Counted from the first letter of the stretch, positions 1-9,749 are shown. The stretch: DNA of 32,274 nt from Lachnospiraceae bacterium (GCA_022766515.1 JALEPA010000217.1:1-32274), one strand, 5' to 3'. Notes: generated by a model from the letters alone, not told the origin. Translations and numbers: made by a program.

Positions 1-1
1 G

Positions 2-370
2 GAGACAAAGGCGATCATATCTTTGATCGCTAAGATCAAGAAAGCGTCAAAGTTAAAGGGAGTGGTCAATTATCATGCTATGGGTTCGATCGCGTTTGGA
101 AGCTGTTCACAACGGGGCAACATCAAAAAGATGACATCTGCTATGTACCGCCGTGCGGTCGCATTGACAGGATATGGTTCTTCTGCAGGATATCGTACCG
201 GACAGCCAAGTGTAGGAAGCTTCCGGGATTATGTTATGCGTAAGAAGAAAGTACCTTCGATCACATTAGAGATCGGACTGCGTGGCTGTCCATTGCCAAG
301 CAGCCAGTTCCCTTCTATTTGGAGAAAAAATTATCGCGTAGTATTGGAGGAAGCAAAGCTGCTTAGATAA
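2..370 (+). CDS. M14-family zinc carboxypeptidase, C-terminal fragment (5' end outside window)
   Basis: Frame 2 is open from the window edge. GSIAFGSCSQRG...AMYRRAVALTGY...SVGSFRDYVM...SITLEIG resembles the M14 C-terminal half with the catalytic Glu. Confidence 0.75.
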   Translation, partial: ETKAIISLIAKIKKASKLKGVVNYHAMGSIAFGSCSQRGNIKKMTSAMYRRAVALTGYGSSAGYRTGQPSVGSFRDYVMRKKKVPSITLEIGLRGCPLPSSQFPSIWRKNYRVVLEEAKLLR

Positions 371-447
371 AAATAGCATGGACGCTCCGGGTATTAAACT
401 TCACTTTGCCACACATTTGCCTTATTCTAAAACCTTTACGAAAACAG

Positions 448-476
448 TTGAGAAAGTAGCGGAAATTTCGTATAAT
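448..476 (+). promoter_or_regulatory. Sigma-A-like promoter TTGAGA-N17-TATAAT for first Big_2/CAP gene
   Basis: Hexamers at 448-453 and 471-476 with a 17-bp spacer, about 50 bp upstream of the start codon. Confidence 0.7.
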
Positions 477-525
477 TACCATAGATATTTGTTGGTAAGG
501 AGAAGAACATTAAAAGGAGATGGCT

Positions 526-1893
526 ATGAATCAGATCAAGCGAGCAGGGGCGGGTCTGTTGGTGTTAGCATTGTGTTTGTCACTTGTTACGCCACAATCA
601 GCAGCTGCAAAGAAAAAGAAAGTAGCATTAAACAAAAAGAAGATCACTTTGACTGTTGGCAAAAAAACAACATTGAAGTTGAAGAACAACAAGAAAAAGA
701 TCAAATGGTCTTCGACCAAGAAAAAAGTAGCAACGGTGTCGAAAAAGGGCGTCGTAAAGGCGAAACGCAAAGGAACAGCTAAGATCGTGGCAAAGGTAGG
801 CAAGAAAAAATATGTTTGCAAAGTGACTGTCAAGGCGAAGAAGGCAAGCACCGGTAAACAGCCTGCTACTACGAAGAAACCAGGCACTGGTACAAGCACG
901 GACAAGGTGACAGGAACACCGGGCAAGAATATTGCATTGACGGGAGATGTGTTCCAGATTGGCACTTACAAGCTGGCACTGGGACTTACGACCAGTCAGG
1001 TCAACACGATCCTCGGTACACTGTCTACGGATGTGAAGAGAACGGAGAAGTCACCACAGGGATTTGATGTGATCGCTTTTCGTCCGAATGGAAAGAAGAC
1101 ATCTGCTTCCAGAAGTGATCAGTACAGTACCTATATTTTGGTTTATCTCAAGTCCGGTAAAGTAGTTGGAATCTGTGGCATTAGCCGCACCATGTCGTAC
1201 GGAAGCCTGATCAAGGCAGGAACACCTTCCACACAGCTGGCAGCGAATACAAGTACCTGGCAGAGATTTAACTGGTACGATACCGATGACGGCAAGGCAG
1301 CAGCGTACGGAGCAGCGACCACGAACGCCAGAGTAGCTGCATTTGTTGATGTGAATGGAGACGGATCTACCTATTGTATTCAGGCGTTTAGTGCAGATTA
1401 TACACCGGATGATATGACGAATCTTGCGTCAGGAAGCTTAAGTTATAGTTATCCGTCGGCAGTGCTGACCGCCATGAAGACCGAATGTGCAGAACTTATC
1501 AATGCCTATTTGGTATTCTATGGAACGCGTCCATTGATCGTGAATGATGACTTGGCAAAAACAGCGCAGGCTTATTGCGGAGAAATGCTGCAAAACAATA
1601 TTACGGATGCAAGTAATGAATCCCGAGACAGTGATGTGATCAAAGCAGCTTTGAAGAAACAGGGAGTTGTACCAAGCAGATATTGGAAAGAGCGTGCCTA
1701 TGTGGGTTATATGGATTCGATCGGCTTTGCGAACGCGATGATCAAATCAGTTGTTAATAATGTGTCAATGCATGACTTGCTTAGAAATGCGAATTTCAAT
1801 CTTATGGGATTTGGCAGCGCGGCATATCAGGATGGATCTTATTATTATCCATATATGGTAGTGGAGTTCATTGATTTTATCAGCGCTATGTAG
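526..1893 (+). CDS. Secreted Big_2 (Ig-like) protein with CAP-associated and divergent CAP/SCP-like domain
   Basis: Signal peptide, Lys-rich Big_2 ([30 protein letters not shown]), CAP-associated-like segment (YKLALGLTTSQVNTILG...YILVYLKSGKVVGI), C-terminal CAP-like helices. AAAGGAGA precedes ATG 526; the track start at 520 overlaps the RBS. Confidence 0.75.
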   Translation: MNQIKRAGAGLLVLALCLSLVTPQSAAAKKKKVALNKKKITLTVGKKTTLKLKNNKKKIKWSSTKKKVATVSKKGVVKAKRKGTAKIVAKVGKKKYVCKVTVKAKKASTGKQPATTKKPGTGTSTDKVTGTPGKNIALTGDVFQIGTYKLALGLTTSQVNTILGTLSTDVKRTEKSPQGFDVIAFRPNGKKTSASRSDQYSTYILVYLKSGKVVGICGISRTMSYGSLIKAGTPSTQLAANTSTWQRFNWYDTDDGKAAAYGAATTNARVAAFVDVNGDGSTYCIQAFSADYTPDDMTNLASGSLSYSYPSAVLTAMKTECAELINAYLVFYGTRPLIVNDDLAKTAQAYCGEMLQNNITDASNESRDSDVIKAALKKQGVVPSRYWKERAYVGYMDSIGFANAMIKSVVNNVSMHDLLRNANFNLMGFGSAAYQDGSYYYPYMVVEFIDFISAM

Positions 1894-1914
1894 AGTGCGG
1901 AAATGGGGGAAGAT

Positions 1915-3912
1915 ATGAAAAAAACAAGAAAAAAAGTCTGTGCGCTTGTCATGGCGGCAGCAATGGTAGTCGGTTCTTTGACCTTACCGGGACAAGCTGA
2001 TGCGAAAACAAAGGTGAAACTCAGCAAAAAGAAATTGACACTTACGGTAGGTCAAAAGAAAAAACTTAAAGTGAAGGGAACGAAGAAAAAGGTAAAATGG
2101 TCTTCGACCAAAAAGAAAGTTGCAACCGTTTCTAAAAAGGGTGTGATCAATGCCAAGAAAAAAGGAACGGCAAAGATCGTAGCAAAAATAGGCAAGAAAA
2201 AATATGTGTGCAAGGTGACAGTCAAGGCGAAGAAAGCGGTCATTCGTAACACACCAAAAGCAGTGTCGACACCGAACACGACAAAAACTCCGGTGACTTC
2301 AATGAAACCGGATTCCGGTGCAAATTCGGATGTGACACTGGCTCCGGGTACAACATCTAAGCCGGATTCCAGCACGAAACCGGCAGTGACACCGACACCG
2401 GGACAGACAACTGCACCAAGTGCATCGGACACTCCGCAGGTTACCACTGCACCAACGAGCGAACCGGATGCAACGGCAGTCCCTTCCGAGGAAGATGGAG
2501 AGAAGACACCTGGTAAGATCGAGCTTGGCTCTCTGTATAGTTGGAACAATTTCCGTGTCAATCCGGGACAGGTAACGGTGGATGCCGGAGCAAGTGTCGT
2601 TCTCAGCTATTCTGATATTTTGGATGGAACGATCTGGTACACTAATACCTATGGAAATACCATGACAATGGAGGCGTTGAAAGCTAATGAAGGAACAGCG
2701 CTTGGACAAGGCTTTTGGACGGAAAAATGCAGACCTTGGGATAGTATTCCTTTGACCGCAGGCACGACAAATACCATTTATGTACGCTTAGTGAATAACG
2801 ATACCGGGGAGGTGTATTACCTCAATTCGGATAATATTGTTGTGCGCAGTGCAGAACCGGATGTGACACCGGCTCCATCCGGTGAACCAACCGCAGCGCC
2901 AACAACAGCACCAACGGCAGTTCCATCGACTTCGCCTTCCGGCACTGCAGGAAAAAATATTGACTTGCAGGGAAAGACGGCATTTCAGGCAGATACTTAT
3001 CAGCTTGCTTTGGGATTGACAAAAGCTGAAGTAAACACGGTATTGGGAAGCCTGACGAACGATGTGAAACGCGAGGAGAAATCTCCGCAGGGATTTGATG
3101 TTATTGCGTATCGTGTAAACGGAAACAACACGAGTGTAGGCATGACAGCACGGTATCAGACTTATATCCTGGTATATCTGAAAAATGATGTAGTCGTAGG
3201 AATCACAGCGATCGCTCCTTCTGTTTCTTACGGAAGTGAGATCCAGTCCGGCACAGCGGCATCCACATTGGCATCAAACGGATGGTCAGCGGTAGACTGG
3301 TATGCCGATTCCAACGGAAATGCGGGTGCTTACACGAAGGAGAGCAACGGAGCGAGAATGATCGCTTATGTAGATTCCTTAGACGATAGCAAAGTATATG
3401 GTGTTCAGGTATTTAACAGCAGTTATAATCTGGACAGCATGATCAATCCAAGTCAGGTGACAGATCTGAATTATGCAGATACTTGTGATGCAATGGCAAA
3501 GGAGACAGAAGAATTGCTCAATGCTTATCTTGTATATAAGGGAGTGTCGCCAAAATACATTAATGATGAGATGAAGACAGCGGCAAAAGCATACAGCCAG
3601 GAAGTGATCGACATGGGAGTAACGGATGCAAGTAGTGCTGCTCGTGCCAGTGACAGCAGTGAGATTAAAAGCTGGCTTACGAACTATGGTGCAAAGCCAA
3701 ACAGTAAATGGTCAGAGCGTATTTTCATGGCTCGCATGGATGCAGTTGGATTTGCTTGTGCAGCGATTGGAGAGCAGACGACGCGCACGCAGTTGATCGG
3801 AGGTTCTGTGACTTATAGTGTAATGGGTATCGGCTCTGCGGGAGCTTACGATGACAGCGGTATCTATTATCCAAACCTCGTGATCGAGTTAGTGGATTTT
3901 GTGAAAGATTAA
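1915..3912 (+). CDS. Secreted Big_2 protein with Pro/Thr/Ser linker, extra beta-rich domain, CAP-associated and divergent CAP domain (paralogue 2)
   Basis: Clear paralogue of 526-1893. Start taken at ATGAAAAAAACAAG after GGGGGAAG. Confidence 0.75.
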   Translation: MKKTRKKVCALVMAAAMVVGSLTLPGQADAKTKVKLSKKKLTLTVGQKKKLKVKGTKKKVKWSSTKKKVATVSKKGVINAKKKGTAKIVAKIGKKKYVCKVTVKAKKAVIRNTPKAVSTPNTTKTPVTSMKPDSGANSDVTLAPGTTSKPDSSTKPAVTPTPGQTTAPSASDTPQVTTAPTSEPDATAVPSEEDGEKTPGKIELGSLYSWNNFRVNPGQVTVDAGASVVLSYSDILDGTIWYTNTYGNTMTMEALKANEGTALGQGFWTEKCRPWDSIPLTAGTTNTIYVRLVNNDTGEVYYLNSDNIVVRSAEPDVTPAPSGEPTAAPTTAPTAVPSTSPSGTAGKNIDLQGKTAFQADTYQLALGLTKAEVNTVLGSLTNDVKREEKSPQGFDVIAYRVNGNNTSVGMTARYQTYILVYLKNDVVVGITAIAPSVSYGSEIQSGTAASTLASNGWSAVDWYADSNGNAGAYTKESNGARMIAYVDSLDDSKVYGVQVFNSSYNLDSMINPSQVTDLNYADTCDAMAKETEELLNAYLVYKGVSPKYINDEMKTAAKAYSQEVIDMGVTDASSAARASDSSEIKSWLTNYGAKPNSKWSERIFMARMDAVGFACAAIGEQTTRTQLIGGSVTYSVMGIGSAGAYDDSGIYYPNLVIELVDFVKD

Positions 3913-3962
3913 AATGAAAGTGCCGTTGATACGGCAAAATTGTTCAGAAATCGAGGACGGTT

Positions 3963-4442
3963 ATGGGAAAAGAAGTAAAAACAAATGCCATGCGTATGTT
4001 GGATAGGAGTAAGATTCCTTACACATTGAATTTATATGAATGTGAGGAATTTGTAGATGGTGTCGATGTAGCGGACAAGCTGGGACAGGATTATGAAGCT
4101 ACTTTTAAGACACTTGTCACAACAGGGAAAAGCGGAGAACATTATGTTTTCGCTATCCCGGTGCATCGTGAATTGGACATGAAAAAGGCGGCAAAAGCAG
4201 TAGGAGAAAAGAGTGTGGAAATGCTCCCGGTCAAGGAGATCAACAAAGTGACCGGATATATACGCGGAGGCTGTACGCCGATCGGTATGAAAAAACAGTT
4301 TCCTACGGTAATTCACGAAAGTGCCAAAGAGCAGGCAGAAATTGCGGTGAGCGGAGGAAGACAGGGGACGCAGATCCTTTTGAAACCGGAGGATCTGGCA
4401 AAAGTGTCCCGTGCCAAATTCGCAGATATTATCAAACAATAA
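3963..4442 (+). CDS. ybaK: YbaK/EbsC-family Cys-tRNA(Pro) deacylase
   Basis: Full-length family features: [40 protein letters not shown]...[21 protein letters not shown]. Confidence 0.9.
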   Translation: MGKEVKTNAMRMLDRSKIPYTLNLYECEEFVDGVDVADKLGQDYEATFKTLVTTGKSGEHYVFAIPVHRELDMKKAAKAVGEKSVEMLPVKEINKVTGYIRGGCTPIGMKKQFPTVIHESAKEQAEIAVSGGRQGTQILLKPEDLAKVSRAKFADIIKQ

Positions 4443-4474
4443 TCGATAGGAACAATAGAAGGGGAGTCAAAAAA

Positions 4475-7138
4475 ATGAAGGTAAGGTTGAAAAGTAAAAA
4501 GGTCAATCGTTTGATCGGTGGCATTGTGACAGCATCATTGGTGCTGGGGTTGATGTCCACTGGAACGGTTGCAGAAGCAGCCAAAAAGCCCAAGCTGAAT
4601 AAAACTTCTGTAAAGCTTTATGTGGGCAAGACGGTCAAACTCAAACTAAAAAACAATAAGAAAAAGGTGGTTTGGTCGAGCAGTAACAAAAAAGTGGCAA
4701 CAGTGTCCAAAAAGGGAGTTGTAAAAGCTAAGAAGGCAGGAACAGCGAAGATCCGTGCGAAAGTCGGCAAGAAGAAATACACTTGCAAAGTCAAGGTAAT
4801 CAAGAAACCGACCGTGATTCGTCCAACGGCAAGACCTACGACAAAGCCGATTCCAAAACCTGTCGCTACGCCGGTGCGAACCAGTGAGCCATCCAATACA
4901 CCTTGGGTGTCCGAACAGCCAAGTGACGCGCCAAGCGACATTCCAAGTAAGACACCAAGTGTGAAACCAAGTGATGCACCAAGCAATGTACCAAGTGCAC
5001 AGCCTAGTGATGCACCAAGTGCACAACCAAGTGATGCACCAAGTGCACAACCAAGTGATATCCCAAGCGTACAGCCAAGCGATGAGCCAAGTGCACGACC
5101 AAGTGATATTCCAAGTGTACAGCCAAGCGATGAGCCAAGTGCACAGCCAAGTGAAGTACCAAGTACGGAACCGACACCGAGCAGTGAGCCTGCGCCAAGT
5201 CCAACGGCAACGCCTTCGCAGCCACAGCCGGGAACATCACCCAGTCCAACGGCGGCACCGACGGCAACGCCAACACCGGTGACCCCATCGGAGGAGCCAA
5301 CGACAGCACCAACGATTCCGGCACCAACGGTAGCGCCAACCGCGAAGCCAACAGCAACACCGACGGCGAAGCCAACGGCAACGCCAACCGTGAAACCAAC
5401 GGAAACGCCAACCGCGAAGCCAACGGCAACACCAACCGTGAAACCAACAGCGACACCGACGGCGAAACCAACAGCAACGCCGACTGCGAAGCCAACGGCA
5501 ACGCCAACCGCGAAGCCAACAGCAACACCGACGGCGAAGCCAACAGCAACGCCAACCGTGAAGCCAACAGCAACACCGACGGCGAAACCAACAGCAACAC
5601 CAACTGTAGCACCAACGGCAACGCCGACCGCGAAGCCAACAGCAACACCGACTGTGAAACCAACGGCAACGCCGACTATAGCACCAACGGCAACGCCGAC
5701 TGCAACGCCAAGTAAACTGACAAATCCGGTGACGGTTACGCTGTCGACAAATGGTCAATCATGGAATAGCTGGGCAGATCGTTCGAGTGAAACTGCATTG
5801 ACGGTATCTGCACCGGCAAGTCTGAAAGTGACTTGTACGGGAGTGTCCAATGCAACTGTATGGTGGAAAGATACTTTTGGATCAGCAAGTATTCCTGAGC
5901 AGGCATTTACCGAGTCAGGACTTTTGGCACAGTCAACGAACTGTGCGTTAAATGATAGTATTGACTTAGCGGTAGGACCTCCGCATACCATGTATTTTAT
6001 CGTGAAAGATAACGATACCGGATATTATTATGTTGTAAACACACCGGTTATCAAGGTGACAGCAGCGGCAGCAACGCCTACACCGGCACCAACGGCAACG
6101 CCGACACCAACCGTGACGCCGACACCATCGCCTTCAACAGGTGGAACAGCCGGAAGCAACATTGATCTCAATGGAAAGACTGCATTTTCTGTTGATGGAC
6201 ACCAGCTGGCATTAGGACTTACCAAAGCCGAGGTGAAAAAGATCTTAGGAAGCCTGACGGTAGATGTTTTGCGTGAGGGCAAGTCCCCACAGGGATTTGA
6301 CACGATGGTTTTCCGTGAAAATGGAAACGCAACGAAACCAGAGTATAACAACTTTATCTTGTTGTACTTTAAGAACGACATTGTAGTAGGAATTACAGCG
6401 ATCAGCAGTAATATGAGTTATGGCAGTATCGTTTCCGGTGGCACATCAGCAAGCACTTTACAGGCAAATGGATGGAGTGCAGTTGAGAAATATGAGACAA
6501 AGACCGGAGAAAACTGTGCATTTTATAAGACGGTTAATAACGCCAATATTATCGCTTTGACAGATTATTACGGTGATAGTACGGTATACTGTCTGCAAAC
6601 CTTCTCGACAGAGTATTCGGTTACGGATATGACGAATGTTTGGGAGACGGAGATGGATCTGGACTATAGTGCAAATGTTACGAGTGAAATGGCAACACAG
6701 TTGCGAGAAATGCTCAACACCTATATTATAGTGAAAAATTTCCGCAGTGATGTGAATTTGTATCAAGCGTATTTGCTTCCGGATGACCTGAGCGATATCG
6801 CACAGTCTTACAGTACCTATATGGCGCAGCAGCAATTTACGACCGTTGACCGTAACTTGCGCAGCAACAGCGAATATCAGAGTGCCTGCAAGGCAAAGGA
6901 ATTTTCGTTTAACCGAAGTGCCGAGTATGCCTTTATGGGCAACATCGATGCTGTCGGATTCCTGAATTCTGTTATCGGTTACAAAGAGGCACGAAGCCAG
7001 GTATGCGATCTGGAGCGCGGTAGTCAGTCGGCATATGTACTGATGGGTACTGGTGTGGATGCTTACCATGATACAAGCGACAAAGGTTTTTATAATTTCA
7101 ACTTGGTACTGTATCTGCTCAATGTATATGTAAAATAA
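4475..7138 (+). CDS. Large secreted Big_2 protein with long repetitive Pro/Thr/Ser linker, extra beta-rich domain, CAP-associated and divergent CAP domain (paralogue 3)
   Basis: GAAGGGGAG RBS, signal peptide, Lys-rich Big_2, linker, then segments matching paralogues 1 and 2 ([21 protein letters not shown]...[12 protein letters not shown]). Confidence 0.8.
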   Translation: MKVRLKSKKVNRLIGGIVTASLVLGLMSTGTVAEAAKKPKLNKTSVKLYVGKTVKLKLKNNKKKVVWSSSNKKVATVSKKGVVKAKKAGTAKIRAKVGKKKYTCKVKVIKKPTVIRPTARPTTKPIPKPVATPVRTSEPSNTPWVSEQPSDAPSDIPSKTPSVKPSDAPSNVPSAQPSDAPSAQPSDAPSAQPSDIPSVQPSDEPSARPSDIPSVQPSDEPSAQPSEVPSTEPTPSSEPAPSPTATPSQPQPGTSPSPTAAPTATPTPVTPSEEPTTAPTIPAPTVAPTAKPTATPTAKPTATPTVKPTETPTAKPTATPTVKPTATPTAKPTATPTAKPTATPTAKPTATPTAKPTATPTVKPTATPTAKPTATPTVAPTATPTAKPTATPTVKPTATPTIAPTATPTATPSKLTNPVTVTLSTNGQSWNSWADRSSETALTVSAPASLKVTCTGVSNATVWWKDTFGSASIPEQAFTESGLLAQSTNCALNDSIDLAVGPPHTMYFIVKDNDTGYYYVVNTPVIKVTAAAATPTPAPTATPTPTVTPTPSPSTGGTAGSNIDLNGKTAFSVDGHQLALGLTKAEVKKILGSLTVDVLREGKSPQGFDTMVFRENGNATKPEYNNFILLYFKNDIVVGITAISSNMSYGSIVSGGTSASTLQANGWSAVEKYETKTGENCAFYKTVNNANIIALTDYYGDSTVYCLQTFSTEYSVTDMTNVWETEMDLDYSANVTSEMATQLREMLNTYIIVKNFRSDVNLYQAYLLPDDLSDIAQSYSTYMAQQQFTTVDRNLRSNSEYQSACKAKEFSFNRSAEYAFMGNIDAVGFLNSVIGYKEARSQVCDLERGSQSAYVLMGTGVDAYHDTSDKGFYNFNLVLYLLNVYVK
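4912..5175 (+). repeat. In-frame repeats encoding ~10-aa (D/E)xPSxQPS units
   Basis: Translation [50 protein letters not shown] with near-identical codons. Confidence 0.9.
5325..5712 (+). repeat. In-frame 24-bp repeats encoding (T/A)KPTATPT units
   Basis: Translation [24 protein letters not shown]... many units. Confidence 0.9.
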
Positions 7139-7193
7139 TTGACAGATTTTGGCACTTAGGATGTAAAAAAAAGCAAAAAAATGTATAAAACAG

Positions 7194-7222
7194 TTGACGA
7201 AACTCATTAAGTATGCTATTAT
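7194..7222 (+). promoter_or_regulatory. Sigma-A-like promoter TTGACG-N17-TATTAT driving a non-coding transcript
   Basis: Hexamers at 7194-7199 and 7217-7222. An overlapping TATAAT (7220-7225) would give a 20-bp spacer. Confidence 0.65.
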
Positions 7223-7228
7223 AATACC

Positions 7229-7497
7229 ACGAAAATGTTTAAGTGAGGGAGAAACAGTGGATCTGAAATCGGCAAAAGCAGTAAGATCGATGGAGGGGAC
7301 TTGACGGACTACTTTGGAAGTGACATCGGGAGACATTTTCCGAAGAAAGCACAGACGGGAGGCAGACGAAGAATAGTGGGCTGCCACTGTCGTGCTTGTA
7401 AGTGGTGAGAAGCGTATATCGAAATAGGGTGGGGGCAGATAATAGCATAGAGAGCGTGAACAAAAAGAGACATTCCATGATGGATGTCTCTTTTGCT
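7229..7497 (+). ncRNA. Candidate stand-alone structured ncRNA, about 265 nt, family unidentified
   Basis: Lies between its own promoter and terminator. No substantial + strand ORF. Contains ACAGTGG (7254-7260) / CCACTGT (7384-7390) pairing and other potential helices. The next gene has its own promoter. Confidence 0.6.
7462..7497 (+). terminator. Rho-independent terminator
   Basis: AAAAGAGACATTCCA-TGA-TGGATGTCTCTTTT with a one-base bulge and T-run. Confidence 0.8.
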
Positions 7498-7532
7498 TTA
7501 TTAGTAAACATTCATCTTCGTTTTTTCAGGAG

Positions 7533-7561
7533 TTGCCGAAAACAAAATAATTTCATATAAT
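7533..7561 (+). promoter_or_regulatory. Sigma-A-like promoter TTGCCG-N17-TATAAT for the solute-binding protein gene
   Basis: Hexamers at 7533-7538 and 7556-7561. Confidence 0.65.
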
Positions 7562-7619
7562 GAGTAGAGCGTCAGAAGAAAAATAATTTTGAAAGTCATC
7601 GGGCAGAAAGGGGTACGCG

Positions 7620-9749
7620 ATGAAAAAAACAACAAAACGATTATTGGCATGTATGATGATCGCATGCATGCTGTTAGGAAGTACGGGGTGTGGAAGAAAG
7701 AAGAAACAAGCCAAGCCGCATGTGCAGTCAACGGCAGAGGTGAAAAATGGTACAGCGCAGGCTGAGGGAAAGGGAAGCGGACAGTCAGAGGTTCCTTTGA
7801 TGGTAGGATGCGATTCCTTTGAAAAAAAATTCAACCCGTTTTTGGCACAGAAGACATCAGATCTTCAGGCTGTAGGAATGACACAGGTGCTGCTTTTTGA
7901 CACGGATCGAACAGGGCGTATTGTGGAAAAAGGCATTGACGGCGAACTGCAAAAGTATGGGGATGAAGATTATACCTATTATGGAATTGCAGATGTCAAG
8001 AAGACATACAAACCGAAGGCTGGATATACGGTATACCGCATTACGATCCGTGACGATCTTGTTTTTAGTGATGGAGAACCGATCACGATCGATGATGTGA
8101 TCTTTACTTTGTATGCATTGTGCGATCCAAGTTATCACGGCTCGTACACGATCGGACAGAGCAACATTCGCGGTCTGCTGAATTATCAGACAAACAGTAC
8201 ACTGGCAGAAAGCTACACAGATGCGCAGGTGGATCGTTATATCCGGAAGCATCCAAAGAAATTTACCAAGTGGAAACAAAAGCATAATGCTCACGAAGAG
8301 GGATATACACAGGCGCTTCGCAAAGAGGCGAGACGCATTATGGCGAAGAAGGCAAAGAAAAAGGGCAGCGCGGTCAACGAGATCGAGGGTATTAAGCGCC
8401 TCAATGACTATGAAATGCGTATTTATACGACCGGATATGATAAAAATTTTGTGAAAAATCTGGAAATACCGGTGTGTCCTTTGCATTATTACGGTGATAC
8501 GACAAAATATCAGCCGGAGGCTGGACAGTTTGGCTTTACAAAAGGAGATCTGTCGGCTGTCAAGGCAAATAAATCCAAGCCGGTAGGTGCCGGACCATAC
8601 CGCTTTATTAAATATGAAAGTGGAATTGTTTATTACATGGCAAATGAGTTGTATTATCAGGGATGTCCGAAGATTACCTATCTGTATCTCAAGGATTTGA
8701 AGACCTTGCTGGGTGGAGAGGCAGTGACGGCATCAGCGATAGCAAAAGAGATCGAGGGCGGTACATTAGATATCGCAAGCTGTTCTCTGGAAGAGGAAGA
8801 TGCTGCGGTGATCGGGCAACTCAATGAGAATGACAATCTTTCCGGTAAAGTGATCGAGACAATCTTTACGGCAGACAGTAGATACAGTTCAGTAGGGATC
8901 AATCCGCAAAAAGTACGCATTGGAACGGATTCTTATAGCGTGCCGTCTGTAGCATTGCGTCAGGGAATCGCCACAGTGATCACTGCATGCCGTAGCGAAG
9001 CGATGGAACAGCGTCCATACGATTACACGCTTACAAATGGATCGGCATTGAAAGATTCCTGGTTGTCTTTGGAGCAAAAGGAAGAGTCCCACATGGCATA
9101 TGCGGTGCAGCCGGACAGCGACAGCGCAATCTATAAGAGTAGTGACAGCAGTGAGGACAAGCGTAAAGAGGCAATGCAGGCAGCTTTGAAATGGTTTGAA
9201 AAAGCCGGCTATACAATAGAAGAAGACAAGGTGACTGCAGCACCAGCGGGGGCTTCCCTCAGTTTCCAGATGCAGATTTCAGGGGGAACGGATACGATCG
9301 AGTATGCGCTTGCACAGGAGGCAGCACAGGATCTGCAGCAGATCGGTATCACCATGCGAATTTTGACGGTCACGAAAGAGCAGTTGGATAAGAGAGTTTC
9401 TTCGTTACAGACAGGCAAGAATGCGGCTCTGGAACTGTGGTATCAAAGTCTTTCACTGACCGATGATCCGAAGTACGATACCAGATTTGCCTTCTTACAG
9501 GACGAGCAGTTTAAGCTGGATCTGCAAAAGATCAATAGAAAAGCAGACCCATCCAAACGGCGTGATTTCTATTATGATGCGGGATCGATCATCGAGAAAC
9601 AAGCGGTGGAAGTACCGACTTATCAGGGACAGACGACTTGGCTGATGAGCAATCAGCGCATCAAGCAAAAGAAAATGACACCGGATGTCACAATGTTTTA
9701 TGATTGGACAAGAGAGATCCAGAATTTGGAGATGAAAGCGGAAAATTAG
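7620..9749 (+). CDS. ABC transporter substrate-binding lipoprotein, family 5 (peptide/oligopeptide type)
   Basis: Lipobox LLGSTGC; SBP_bac_5-like segments YTVYRITIRDDLVFSDGEPITIDDVIFTLYALCDPSYHG and VGAGPYRFIKYESGIVYYMANELYY. Confidence 0.85.
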   Translation: MKKTTKRLLACMMIACMLLGSTGCGRKKKQAKPHVQSTAEVKNGTAQAEGKGSGQSEVPLMVGCDSFEKKFNPFLAQKTSDLQAVGMTQVLLFDTDRTGRIVEKGIDGELQKYGDEDYTYYGIADVKKTYKPKAGYTVYRITIRDDLVFSDGEPITIDDVIFTLYALCDPSYHGSYTIGQSNIRGLLNYQTNSTLAESYTDAQVDRYIRKHPKKFTKWKQKHNAHEEGYTQALRKEARRIMAKKAKKKGSAVNEIEGIKRLNDYEMRIYTTGYDKNFVKNLEIPVCPLHYYGDTTKYQPEAGQFGFTKGDLSAVKANKSKPVGAGPYRFIKYESGIVYYMANELYYQGCPKITYLYLKDLKTLLGGEAVTASAIAKEIEGGTLDIASCSLEEEDAAVIGQLNENDNLSGKVIETIFTADSRYSSVGINPQKVRIGTDSYSVPSVALRQGIATVITACRSEAMEQRPYDYTLTNGSALKDSWLSLEQKEESHMAYAVQPDSDSAIYKSSDSSEDKRKEAMQAALKWFEKAGYTIEEDKVTAAPAGASLSFQMQISGGTDTIEYALAQEAAQDLQQIGITMRILTVTKEQLDKRVSSLQTGKNAALELWYQSLSLTDDPKYDTRFAFLQDEQFKLDLQKINRKADPSKRRDFYYDAGSIIEKQAVEVPTYQGQTTWLMSNQRIKQKKMTPDVTMFYDWTREIQNLEMKAEN

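Noticed and set aside
378-782. 134-aa + strand ORF
   Set aside because: Overlaps the confident Big_2/CAP gene in another frame, with no RBS or recognisable family.
531-965. Minus-strand Phe-rich ORFs (also 2052-2561, 4618-4986)
   Set aside because: Reverse complement of Lys-rich Big_2 coding sequence (AAA/AAG to TTT/CTT). Not real genes.
5004-5758. Long minus-strand ORFs (221 aa, 173 aa) rich in Leu/Ala/Ser or Cys/Trp/Arg
   Set aside because: Antisense to the Pro/Thr/Ser repeat linker. Compositional artefacts of periodic codons, with no domain signature or RBS.
6458-7387. 309-aa minus-strand ORF
   Set aside because: Fully antisense to the CAP-domain coding region and the ncRNA promoter. 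Composition is not protein-like.
7229-7500. Riboswitch interpretation (GCCACTG resembling a cobalamin-type element) for the 7.2-7.5 kb RNA
   Set aside because: No B12 box or other riboswitch core found by eye, and the downstream gene has its own promoter. Kept only as an unidentified ncRNA.
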